From assembly GCA_017562135.1 (NCBI GenBank), contig QEYB01000377.1, forward strand, positions 310,001-374,000: 64,000 nt of DNA, in the 5' to 3' direction. Each line of letters opens with the position of its first letter. Within the stretch, counting starts at the first letter, position 1. Made by a program: the position numbers and the translations under genes. Origin of the DNA: Dipylidium caninum (Eukaryota; Platyhelminthes; Cestoda; Cyclophyllidea; Dipylidiidae). Below the pieces are notes generated by a model. That model worked only from the letters and a program-made list of their open reading frames with translations. It had not been told where the DNA came from and made no database searches. Of this stretch, positions 39,301 to 50,238 are shown one piece after another.

Positions 39301-42300
39301 GACGCCGACGCGGATGATTTAGTACGAGTCTTAGGTTCCCTAGACAAGGATGATTGAGATTGAGATGATGCGCCGGCAGCGGCGACGGACGCGAAATTAC
39401 ATCTCTGTGTGGTTTTCGCGTTACCCCAAGAGCTCGAAGTTGTGGTGGCAATCTTTAAAGCGTTGGTGTTATTAGAGATGGAAGCTTTGACAATCAAATT
39501 TGGATGGGTGACCTTCGTCGACATGAGCGGTGGGGGAGGGAAATATCCTTGAAGTGGAACAACTTTTGATGTAGTTGAAGCACTTCCGCCGGTTCCTGAC
39601 TTCCGGGATGCTGAAGCACCACTTCCAACACTTCGGTTGACGATATTGGAGGGGGTAGAAAGGGAGGACGTTGCACCCGTTTTCATACTTGCTTTCGCTC
39701 TGGCGATGACCTCATTCCCAGCTAGAGCACCGGACAAGAGATCCTGAATAATTTGGCAGGTTCGTTGAACAATATCTCCTGGTCCTTTCAAGTACACCAT
39801 TCTCTCGGTCACCTCATCCCCTCTTGCGCTTTCAATATCAATCTGTATCCCTGACATGTTGCGTAGGGCACTCACCACAGCTCCACCTTGACCGATAATT
39901 TTGCCAATATCATGTTTGGAAACAGGAAGGGTAACCTTCCGTTTCGCCGAACTGCTAGACCCGGAAGAACCAGTGGTTTTCCAATCGCTACCAGAAAGGG
40001 TATCGGCTTGGTTAACCACAGCAGCGGAAGTACGATGGCCCCGGCCGCAATTTGCCGGTTGAACAACTAACCAATCATTACCCGCGGTCGAATCGGAAGA
40101 GTGATCAAATGCAGAAGTCTCCCACAATACCGAATCGACGTTGTCGGCCTCCCCACCAGCGATGCTCGCTGTAGGCGAGACAGTAGTTTCAAAAGCCTGC
40201 TGAGAAGCGACAGTTTTCATTCGCTGAGATTGTTGCTGCTTCTTTGGACGATGCTTCTCTCGTTTTGGTTCAGTAGAGGTGGATGGGGGAACGTATCTAG
40301 TCGCCTCGGGTTCTTTTTGATTTGATTGTTCGGTATAAGGAGTCTGAGGAGTTTGTGGTTTGTTTTTCTTCCTTGAATGGGTAGTCTCAGCTTTAGATTG
40401 TTGTTGGTGTTCAGAGGTTGTAGAAACGCTTGCAGAGGCGTTATTGGAAGACACGGAGGTATGGATCTGTCCGCATTGGTTGGTCGGGGCAGATTCATCC
40501 TCCTCCGGTATGGTTTCAACTGGCCTCCTAGGGCGAGAACAATACATGTAAATAATGGGACGTTAACTCCAGCCTAGGATTTCGCACAGATGCACACAGG
40601 ATGCCAAGTGGGCAAGGTATATAAACAAACACAAGACACACGGGCCTAGCAACACGTAAAAAATCAGACTAAAACCTGCGTCAACTTGATCGCAACGAAG
40701 TAATAGAAATAATTACGTAGAGGATTGTTGTTCTGCGGATTTATTCCGAGATGTCTTCTTCGAGGCTGCCTCGGCAGCAGCGGCGGGCAGCCTTTTCCTT
40801 AGCAGCTTCGGCGGCCGCCGCGGCCTCCTGTTTGGCCTTCCGTTTATTGCGCTTTCTCTCGCGTTTCCGCGCCTGCATAGCCTCCTTATTTGCTCGTTCC
40901 TCCTCCTCCTGTTCAATCTGCTCTAGCAGAACGCTGGCATTTTTGCGGGCTTCACCTTCCTGTTTCTCCTTCGCAGTGGAAATAATTTTTCGGCATTGCT
41001 GACACCTCTCCGCCAACTCCTGAAAGAGACGCGCTACCTTTCAGTAAGCAAATCACTTGTGAACGTCTTACGCTGACATTTTTGAGTTAACTTCCAGGGA
41101 AAATACAATCAATAAGTCATTCATAGTATTACAACCGCCAGTGATCAAGACTTTGGTATGGCCTCCTGTAAAGCAGTCAAGGCCGTCGGAATAAAGAATC
41201 GATCCGCAATAGAAGAGGGGTAGTGCATTTTCGGCGATAAATCTCTATGTTTCAATTGAATTTGATTCTTTTCCATCTCTAGCAAGACTCCAGGATTTTT
41301 GCAATAAGTCATCAGGAAGAAGGCTTGACACTAGCTAAGAGTATGGGCCATATACACGAATATCTCGCAAACGAAATCGTGACCGAAACGAAGACATATA
41401 AAACCACAATAACTATGAAAACATACGATCGATGACTGTGCGGATAAGGTCATACTCTTGCGCACGCGCGCTGAGATCAAATGCTCTATTTGCACTTGGG
41501 AAAGACAAAACAGCGCACAAATACGGCCATAGCAAGTTAAAATCAATTAGAACACTTCGCGTGTATTTGGGGGTGCGTAGATACGATCAGCTCAGTTTCA
41601 AGAGTGAATACACAAATTCAAATTGAATGGAATGCTCCCAATTTGGACCGATAGGGTACCACTATCGTGGGTCACAGACGACAGAGGTGTGACAAAATAC
41701 GTTCGGTGATAGTGGCACTAAACATGCAATAGGAACAGCACTTTTAACATAAACTGATCGCAAAACACGTTAAATACCATCTGAGAAGAGCTTGCAACAG
41801 CTCCGATTTAGTTCTAATTATGACGTATGACAACATGGAGAAGGAGCATATATTTGGTGAAAATTTGGTTACGGAGGATATTTGGGTGTGTTCTTTAAAA
41901 GACACCGAATCAAAGTTCACATGAGGACAGTGATTTGAATGCAAAATCTGACCGAAGGCTCGAAACAAACTGTCTTTTGAAATTCAATCGATTATTTTGT
42001 AGTAAAAAAATCAATAACCAGCCGCGACTGAGGGGAGACGGCAAAAAGACAATTAGATGGGGCAAGAAGCTAACACTTCCGACCAGGTCAAGTAGGGGTG
42101 CCTTCGAGCGTGGTGAAGCAAACAAGAGTCCTTTCACAACTTACCTCAACCTTTAAGGACGATTTTGCGCGCGAAAATTTGCGTCATTCTGAGAGTAAAT
42201 AGACGAATAGAAAATTTGGCCACAGGAATGTCGCACTGCGGCTAAGGGGAGGGGCATTTGCATAACTTGTGGGGTGTGCGTAGTTACATGAAAGTACCGT

Positions 42301-45300
42301 CATCTCTAACAAGCATACAACAGCACACACAGCAGTGGCATAGGCACACCGCATGTAAGAACTCACAAGAAGTGACCCATTTAGCGGAGATTGGGAGAGT
42401 TAAATAATAAATATGATTCAATTGGACTCTCAAAACGATGATATACCCTTAACCCCTCGGAAAAGACACGAGTAGATGTGAGAAACAACCCAAATCTAAA
42501 TCCACTACATTGGTCACTTTTAATTGGTTCTCAAGGTCAAATAGAGGGGAAAAAGCACAAAGTAGACCTTGAAAAGCCATACGCATGCATTCGCACGAAC
42601 AGGAGCCTGGTCAGTGGACGCGTGGGCTATTTCAACTAAGCACGTCACGTGACCCCAACCATCCTCCGAATGATGACAGCTTGGGGATGAGGCACTTGTA
42701 GCAATACGTTTAAAAAAAAGCAGCTATTGAGACATTACGTATCCCCCGAAAGGGGAAATGCAATGGCGGTAAATTTTAACTTGCTTACCTTAAGCGTGTT
42801 GCCGATGCTTTTCGACAAAAAAACTTAGTCACTAGTGGAAAGGATGGTTAACAATTGATAGGCTAAACAAATTAATAAATTTGTGGAGAACGGTCAGCAC
42901 AAATGCAAATGAACTCTACCAAAAAAGTGCGTGAGAAAAGGATTGAGAAAGGGCTTTTAAACCACGCATTATTCTTAAAGGGCCAAAATTAGGAATAGAC
43001 AGGAAGTAGAATCAACCAAACACGAATAAGGCACCTGGACTCATATTCAGATATAAAGTGGGCTCAAAAAGGGGTTTGTGGTCCTTTCAAGAAAAACAAA
43101 GATGAGGTTTGGCATACCAACAAAAAGTTCGTTCAGTATCCAAGACTATCGTGGGGCGTACTGCGAAAGGACTGAAGCAACAAAGGGTGAAAAGACTTTT
43201 CATGGGGAAAGTTAACAATATAATCACTAGAGACTGCGACAAAACGACATTAGATTGGAGAATGCAGTTCCAGTACCGAAAAGCGACTCAAGGTCAATTT
43301 CAACGACTACCAATGGGGCAACCCAGTACAGAGTAATCAAAATTTGTGTACTCGATCACAAATCAGTTGTTGACGGAAATCTAGGACTACCTGAGCTAAT
43401 CCGAGGAAATCCGCATCGCTTTATAACACACAAATTCAGAGACCGCGAATTTAAAAATATCACGGACCCGAACGAGTTGCAAAAAGAAGCATCATTTCAG
43501 AAGGGGATAGAAAAAGGCGACAGCCAAGGAAGTACATGGTTCACTTACATCGGAAGTAGCATACGATATATCCCTGAGTAAAACTGATGCCCTGACAAGA
43601 GGCGGAGAAACAGAGGGGACGGGAAGACCTTCAATACCAAAAAGAACTTCCACACTTTGTTTTGGACAAGTATCTTCCATATTTAGCTGTGGTGTCGCCA
43701 GCGCGGCTATTGATGTCGGCGACTCAGAAAAGAGGTCGAAATGGTCGAGCTTCGAAATGGGATAAAGGAAATCAGAGGGGGGCTTTTTAGCCGTGGCAGC
43801 GGAGAGCCGGTGAGTTAGCATTACGTCAAAAGCATGGAAATCCAGTAATTCCTTGCTTTCGCCTCGTTCCCAATTAGCTGGGAGAGTGACCAGAACGGCG
43901 TTTCGGCGAAAGTGATATTTGTAGTAGTGTTGAAGAAAGCAGAAGGAGCGGCAGTTAAGACGGAAAAGGTTGATCATCGAAAGTTTCACAGCCTCCAGAG
44001 AGAGGATTTTCTACTTGTGACGCTTATCACAGAACGCGAGGCTACGATACAGATGCTAGTCGTCGTCTGACGTAGGCGGTCACAGTGAACTGCGCATACA
44101 CTGCCTATTACGCACGCGCTTCTACCTACCAATTAAGACGCGAGATTTCTGAGACTGACATTGCGATTAGAGAAACGCAAGGGTGACTAATGCGGTTGGT
44201 TGGCGCAAAACACGAACTCGGTGTGACTGAATAACCAGGTGAGCATCTGCCCACCAATAAAGAGCGGGAATTCGACCAGCCGAGAACACCATTGGCGTAC
44301 AGAAGCGAGCGGGGGAGGGATAAATAGTGCTCCTCATTGGTGCGCATAGAAATGTGCGTGGGTAGTACGGACGCACGTTGAGACGTTTTGCAAAATACTG
44401 AAATTGAAGGAAGTCAAAGGTACAAGTGTTTCACATGCTAAAAACCCACAAAACCACGGATAAAGTATGAAGCAATCAATAGGGGTCTGGATTAGCAAAT
44501 GAACTTAATTTAACAGTACAGGGAAGAAAGCAATCAAACAAATTGTTGAAAGATCAGCTCAACAGATAGCAGGAAATGTCATGTGTAAAGCAAAAACGAC
44601 TTCAAACTGGTTTTGTTTCTGTCAAATTAACTAGTGAGGATGTAGTAGTCGAAACAAAGAACAGACGTAAAGCGAATGTTACGCGAAAGAGGCAAGAAAA
44701 AAAACAAGTTATTTAAATCAGTTTAAATGAAAAATGTCTACGACCGCACCGAAATCTTCGTCGCCTTGTTTTGGACAAAAGCAAATTCTAAACATGCCTC
44801 ACTAAATACAACAAACGTACACGAAACTAAAAGCTGGAAGAGAGCATAAAGAGGGTGGTAGACAATCTCACCTTATCATGTGACAGAACCTTGATATGTC
44901 GCTGACAGTCCTTGTCAGAAGGGAACTGAGTGACATGTTGAACCAATAGGCTGACAACTTTAACGTGGCCCTTGCGAAATGCTGCCATAAGGCAACTGAC
45001 TTTACGGTTGTCTTGGCTATTTACATCCGCCTTCGCGGCTATTAGCCTCTCCACCACTTCCAAGTTACCACCTAAAAAGAAAAGCATTGTCAAAACGCAA
45101 GAAATTAGAAAACCTAGGTATACAGTCACGTTAACCCACCGTTACAGGCCAACCACAAAGAGGTAGCACCTTTCTTGTTCCTCGCTTCAACCACCGCACC
45201 ACTTAAGGGAAAAAAATGTTTACTTATGCGGCTCTAAGTAAGGTAACCCACAAAGACTGCAAAATTACTGTTTCAATAACAGCTCAACGAATTCTGTCTT

Positions 45301-48300
45301 GCCCTTGTCAGCTGCTATTGTTAATGCCGTATCCCTTGAACTAAGGACCGGGAGGGAGTTGACATCCGCCCCGTGCTCGAGAAGGATACAACCGACTTTC
45401 ACGTGGTTGCCAGAAGCCGCTTCCATGAGAGGAGTTAGTCCTGTCTTCGCACGATGTTCGATATTGGCGTTTCGTTCCACCAGCAACTTGACAACCTCAT
45501 GCTGACCCTGGAAACAGGCTAAGGTGAGCGCGGTATTACGATTGGTCTCTATTTGGGCGTTGATATCAGAACCGTGTTCTAGAAGGACTCGAACCGCCTC
45601 CGTGTAGCCGTTCATTGAGGCCAACATCAAGGGTGAAATGCCCAGCTTAGAACCCGTTCGGGAATTTATTTCCGCGCCATGGCGTAATAAAAGTTGAATT
45701 ATATCCACGAAACCGCCGGATGCTGCTAGACTAAGAGGAGTGTAGTCCGAGAAATTTCTGTGTTCTTTGTTCGCTCCTCGATTCAGTAAATCCTCGGCAA
45801 TCTAAGGAATATGTCGATTTCATAATCAAGTGCCATTTAATAAATAGAAAAGGCAAAAAACACGCACATCTAAGCGTCCATGAGAACATGCGATAGATAA
45901 AGCGGTGTCTTTGGTACGATCAACCTGAGCTTCGATGTCCACGCCGTAATCGAGGAGCAAAGTAACAATTGCTCGTTGATTGGAGTAGACAGCCGCATGG
46001 AGAGGGGTATGGGACTTCTTATCACGATGTTCCTTGTCCGCACCGCGTTCTAGTAGGAGACGAGCTAGGTCCACGAAGCCTCCATTGCAAGCCAAAGTAA
46101 GGGCAGACTCATTGGAGGACTCAATGCATGCGTTGATGTCTACTTGGGGAGTAGGCACAGCGGTAAGAGGCTGAACGGTTGTCGGTGGTGGTGGTGGCGA
46201 TGGAGGTGAAGCTTGAGTGCCGACCGTAGCGGCGGCCACTGGACATCTCATAAGCTGATCGTAAAGAGTAGGATCCATCGTTCCTGGGGTTGTTTTTGCA
46301 GTAGATTGCGGAGGAGCCATGGCAACTGCCCCGGACGGTTGTTGACGCTGCGCGGCTTCCAACGGACATATGCCTCCTTGTTTTTGGTAGAAAACGCCAG
46401 CTGTTTGTGGAGCTGTGATTGAATGAGTGTCAATGAGTTGAGTACTTGAACTAATAATACTGTTATCGCTATTATTAGTGCTGCTACTACTAGCGGGAGT
46501 GCTTGCCGAACTTCCTGTTGAAATGACATCACAGCCTGAGGCCCCACCTGAAGACGAAGAGGTCGAGGAAGAACACGAGGTAGTGATGGAGGTGAAAACC
46601 GTCGTAGTTGTTGGGGACGACGTGTTAGTAGGTGGTGGTGGTGGAGGTGGAGCGAAGACGTCCATGAAATCTCCACTAGCAGCGCATTTCATGAGGCGAT
46701 GTTGATTGTTGAAAGCCGAATTGACGGCTGAAGATGCCTCCTGGCCTCCGGAACTGGTGCGATTGGCGATAGCGCTACCACTACTGGATGGACGAAGAGG
46801 TGCAGCATTGCTGACCGGACAGGACATAACGCTGCCGAGCCGATGTAAGAACTCCCTGCTGTCTCCTTTCCACTCATGGAAGAGGGCCATGAGCCGAGAG
46901 CTGAACTCGTCTGTGCAGGGAATGTGGGGAAAATCTGTAAAGCTATCGACAACAGCCTCGCCTCCAGTACCACTTTTGGACGCCATGGCTTTATCCACAG
47001 ATCTAAACTGCAGCTTTTCCCGTGTTTCTCTAAAGCCGGGCAGATGTGAGCATCCCCACAAGCTTGGAGAGAGGCGGCCTGCTGTTGTGTCCTTGATGCA
47101 GCTCCATCGGCCCATCCTGCGGCATAGGCGTTGGCCAACGCCTCCTTCAACTGAGGATTTGGCGCAGGAAGTGATTGGAGTTCACCCCTGTGTTGCTGCT
47201 GATGTAGAGCAACAGCTGCAGCAGCAGCCGCGTGTTGGTGCATCACAGCGGTAGCGGCTTCTGAAGGAATAGCACCTGACGCAGCATTTTGAATTTGGTG
47301 AAGCGGTTGCTGTGGTAAAGGTGGAGGAGGTTGGAGTGCTTGAGGGGTAGGAGCAGGCGGAGTTGCAGTAAGGGCCATCGTAAGGCTATGAGGGTAGTCG
47401 ATAATGAGCCTAGCAACAGTAGGTGAACCCGATCGGGCGCATTCGATAACCATGGTACAACCATCACGTAGTTCGTGTGTCGGATCAGCACCGTTTCGAA
47501 GGAGGTATTCGACTACTTGCGCATGGCCACCGCTACAGGCAAGGGAGAGAGCCGTGGCATCATTTTGAGTGGTCGTTTGGTTAACCGGGAAACCGCATTC
47601 AACAAGAAGCTGGACAACGTCCAAGTGGCCAGCACGAGCTGCTTTCATGAGGGGAGTTTTGGCGCCCTCGATTACAACGGGTTGACTAGGACCAGCTCCC
47701 CACGTGATTAATTCTTTGCAGATTTTTAAATGGCCGTTTTCAGCAGCGTAATGAAGGGCTGTATCCCCGGATGTGGTCATGGCATGCAGATTAGCTCCCT
47801 GATGCAACAATCTGCGCACCAACTCCAAGTGGCCTTCTTGAGCTGCCTCCATGAGTGCTGTGGAGCACCCATTATTTCCAACTTCTATATCAGCACCGGC
47901 CTTTAATAGCATTTCGCAGATCTCGACAAAACCACCGCACGCCGCTAACGTCAGAGCTGTCTCTTGTGTCTCGTCCGTTTTCGCATTGACATCGGCTCCT
48001 AAAAACAGAGGTCATAGGTAAATCCACGTAATGCGCGCATGCTTTGCCAATGGTCGACGATAGCCGAACGCTACATAGATGTATGACGTTTGAAACACGC
48101 TTTAGCGCAAGAGCCTACAACACAGTCAGTTGAGACCGGAAAGTCTCGCGATAATAAACTCGATTTCTGATTCGCAGTCAACTTCAATCCATCTGAGAGG
48201 CGAAGAAGAGCGCCCTTCGGAAGTCCCGATAGAGGTTTGCCAACAAAAGCCACCTAATAAAACTTTCACGATAACGTCTAATTTGTTTGCAGATGAGTAC

Positions 48301-50238
48301 TGATTGATCTTTCGGCTGCTCGGTATCCGTTCGGATATGATGTAACTTGCAACATATAAGGATAATCCGAACACACTTTGTCTTACTACAGAGAAGTAAG
48401 TAGTGAAAACAAAAGGTAGGAACTCACTAATAGACACGCGCTTATAGTATATCAAACTGGTCTATATCACTTGAATCACACAAAAAATACTCATATTAGA
48501 CTCCGCCCTTTGTGCCTGGCAATAGTACTACAAATGGTAAGGACCTCCTTAGCATTTTGCAACTCAACAAGTTTCTTTAAAACAGACAAAAGTTGGATGT
48601 CAAGAAACGATCCATTTCATCCGAGTAATTTGACGACAGACCTAGGATGAAGTTCAAATCTCCAATTGGAAAGTGAAATGATGTAAACACAGAAATATTG
48701 AGGTCAATCCGAAAATATATACGCTAATGCATTAGGTGGCGTGCCTGCGTGCACGCGATCGCTAACAAGACACTCACCGGCAGCTAGAAGGACAGCGACA
48801 GTGTCTTCGTGGCCCTCCCTAGCGGCTTCCATGAGAGGCGTATAACCCTCATCATTCACCTCTTCCACGTCAGCTTCATAACCAATCAGCAAATGCACTA
48901 ATTCGGTGTGACCCCCACAGGCAGCTAAAGTTAATGGAGACTCAAAACTGTCCTGCGGAATGTTCACGTTAGCCCCATGGTCTAGCAGCAGTCTTGCCAC
49001 ATCCACATGACCTTCCATTGCCGCTTCCATGAGGGCTGTGTGCATCTCGTCAGTTCGGTGTTCGTGCGAGGCTCCGGCATCCAGGAGGAATTTCACCATT
49101 TCTGCATGACCCTGATGGAATGAAGTTCACGAAATATATTATAAAGAGTAGTCTCCAATGCCAATTACCGCTAAGATAGAAGTCCATTTGTACCATCAAA
49201 ACAAGTCTTAAAAATTCCACGGCCTCAGAATTAACTCCGACCACAGCGAATAATAACGAATCCTAACAAAACGAGAGTTTAAGTGCGTCCTCGGTTATTG
49301 CAAAGCTCCTGACAATAGTCGCAAATTATATAATACGTCAGGCTGATAAAAACCACTAATCAAGTATATTAAGAATAAAAAGCTTAAGTAGACAAGAAAG
49401 GGAAATAATATGGGAAAAGCATATCGCATACCTTGTAGCTCGCAAGAGTGAGAGCGGATTCTTTAAATTCAGTCGAATGGGTGTTGATGTTGGCTCCATG
49501 GTCAATTAAACACCGAGCCACCTCAATATGACCATTGCTAGTAGCCTCCATGAGAGGTGTATGGCCATTTTCATTCTGTTCTTCCAGTGGGCTTCCATGT
49601 CTTAGAAGAAGTTTCACACAATTCAAATGCCCATTCGCGGCCGCATAGTGTAGGGCAGTGTAGCCAGCACCGGTTGAATGAGAAACCGAGGCGCCGTGCT
49701 TAATAAGCACCTCTATAATTTGCTCAAAGCCTTCCTTGGATGCTTCTATAAGAGGTGTTGACTCTGGTTTTTCTTCATCAACATTGGGATCAGCCTGAAG
49801 GAAAAAAAGCGATAATTGATATCGATGTGTAGGGAAAAAATATAAAAGGCTTACACCGCGTTGAAGGAGCATTTCAACTGTAGTGACGGAGTTGTTGGCA
49901 ACGGCTCTAGAGAGGTTGATAGTGCCAGCTCCTATCACTTCACTGGAATCGCATTCAGAAGCCAAGAATTTTCTAACCGAATCATCTCCACTTTTTAAAT
50001 AGGCTTGAATTAGGGAATACTTTCTACTAGGATTAGGAGGTAAAAGACTAGGTAGTAGCTTACGCGTTGTCATCACTCATAGCAGGAAGGATTAGTTCTT
50101 TGTTCAAGTCTCTCCAGACGGCAGCATCGGTAATACGGCGTCGTCTTTCAAAAGCATGTTCTTAATCGGAGCGTTTTGAAGAAATCGGCACAAATTGAGC
50201 CTAGTTTCAGGACATAAATCAGTAATACTTTCATCGAG
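36320..50238 (-). CDS. ANKHD1: ANKHD1/ANKRD17 (MASK) orthologue, 12 exons recognised
   Basis: Exons in transcript order: 50238-50064, 50026-49855, 49794-49432, 49111-48778, 47998-47060, 46934-45868, 45801-45269, 45201-45140, 45071-44872, 41019-40717, 40527-37379, 36717-36320; about 7.7 kb coding, near 2,560 aa without the missing 5' end. Exons 2-5 encode about 14 ankyrin repeats, a Gln/Ala/Pro-rich linker follows, and exons 6-9 encode about 10 more, the same 15+10 style as human ANKHD1. Exon 10 is a Lys/Glu/Ala coiled region equivalent to the human CHQC segment. Exon 11 holds the KH domain and disordered Ser/Thr/Asn/Gln-rich sequence including a PIGAERRR motif; exon 12 ends in a Gln-rich tail and TAA. 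MASK proteins are large scaffolds that bind RNA through KH and co-activate Yorkie/YAP in Hippo signalling. Exons 1 and 10 each contain an apparent 1-nt frameshift. The exon 5/6 junction rests on a weak GTGGGG donor. Upstream exons were not found. Confidence 0.93.
37482..37506 (-). repeat. Coding CAA/CAG poly-glutamine run
   Basis: Eight consecutive Gln codons, mixed CAA and CAG, near the C-terminal end of MASK exon 11, followed after one Ser by more Gln. Confidence 0.85.
39732..39944 (-). other. KH domain of the MASK protein
   Basis: Encoded inside exon 11. The segment reads KRKVTLPVSKHDIGKIIGQ, then the GQGG loop (the GxxG nucleic-acid-binding signature), then a VSALRNMSGIQIDIE helix-strand and an ending near IIQDLLSG. 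This is a full-length type I KH fold of about 70 residues and the only one in the gene, as expected for the single-KH MASK family. Confidence 0.93.
40740..40790 (-). other. Apparent 1-nt frameshift in MASK exon 10
   Basis: The exon reads through EAAAAAEAAKEKAA and then stops at TAA (40740-40742) if the frame is kept. A switch at the GGG run at 40785-40787 (CCC on the coding strand) gives AAAAEAASKKTSRNKSAEQQ and reaches the donor AC|GTAATT in the phase required by exon 11. The exon is 303 nt where 302 fits, so one extra C is implied. Confidence 0.75.
41020..44871 (-). other. 3.85-kb MASK intron 9
   Basis: Intron between exon 9 (ending LSHDK) and exon 10 (starting ELAERCQQC). The human protein reads DKELLKKCHQC without interruption here, so no constitutive exon is missing. 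It is AT-rich except for the exon-like stretch at 43549-43977 on the same strand. Confidence 0.75.
43549..43977 (-). CDS. Exon-like open frame inside MASK intron 9, possible alternative first exon
   Basis: A 143-codon open frame starting MINLFRLNCRSF and ending SYATSD directly at a strong 5' splice site (GAT|GTAAGTG). Composition is protein-like (segments VLVTLPANWERGESKELLDF and DFLYPISKLDHFDLFSES) and not repetitive. It ends in phase 0, the same phase in which MASK exon 10 begins, so splicing to exon 10 would join it in frame and give a protein with the coiled linker and KH domain but no ankyrin repeats. I recognise no family. Alternatives are a nested gene whose other exons I miss, or chance. 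Confidence 0.4.
50106..50158 (-). other. Apparent 1-nt frameshift in MASK exon 1
   Basis: The upstream half of the exon reads in one frame (LDESITDLCPETRLNLCRFL, then NAPIKNML), matching the human segment with PETQARLEALLE. The downstream half reads in another frame (ITDAAVWRDLNKELILPAM), matching both the human ADPEVLRRL segment and paralogue A. No intron fits in between. The exon is 175 nt where 176 would restore the reading frame. An assembly indel is likeliest. Confidence 0.7.

Noticed and set aside
47008..47059. A 52-nt intron (GTGGGG...CTGCAG) between MASK exons 5 and 6
   Set aside because: It joins phase 1 to phase 0 and breaks the frame; the 125-nt intron 46935-47059 is phase-consistent.
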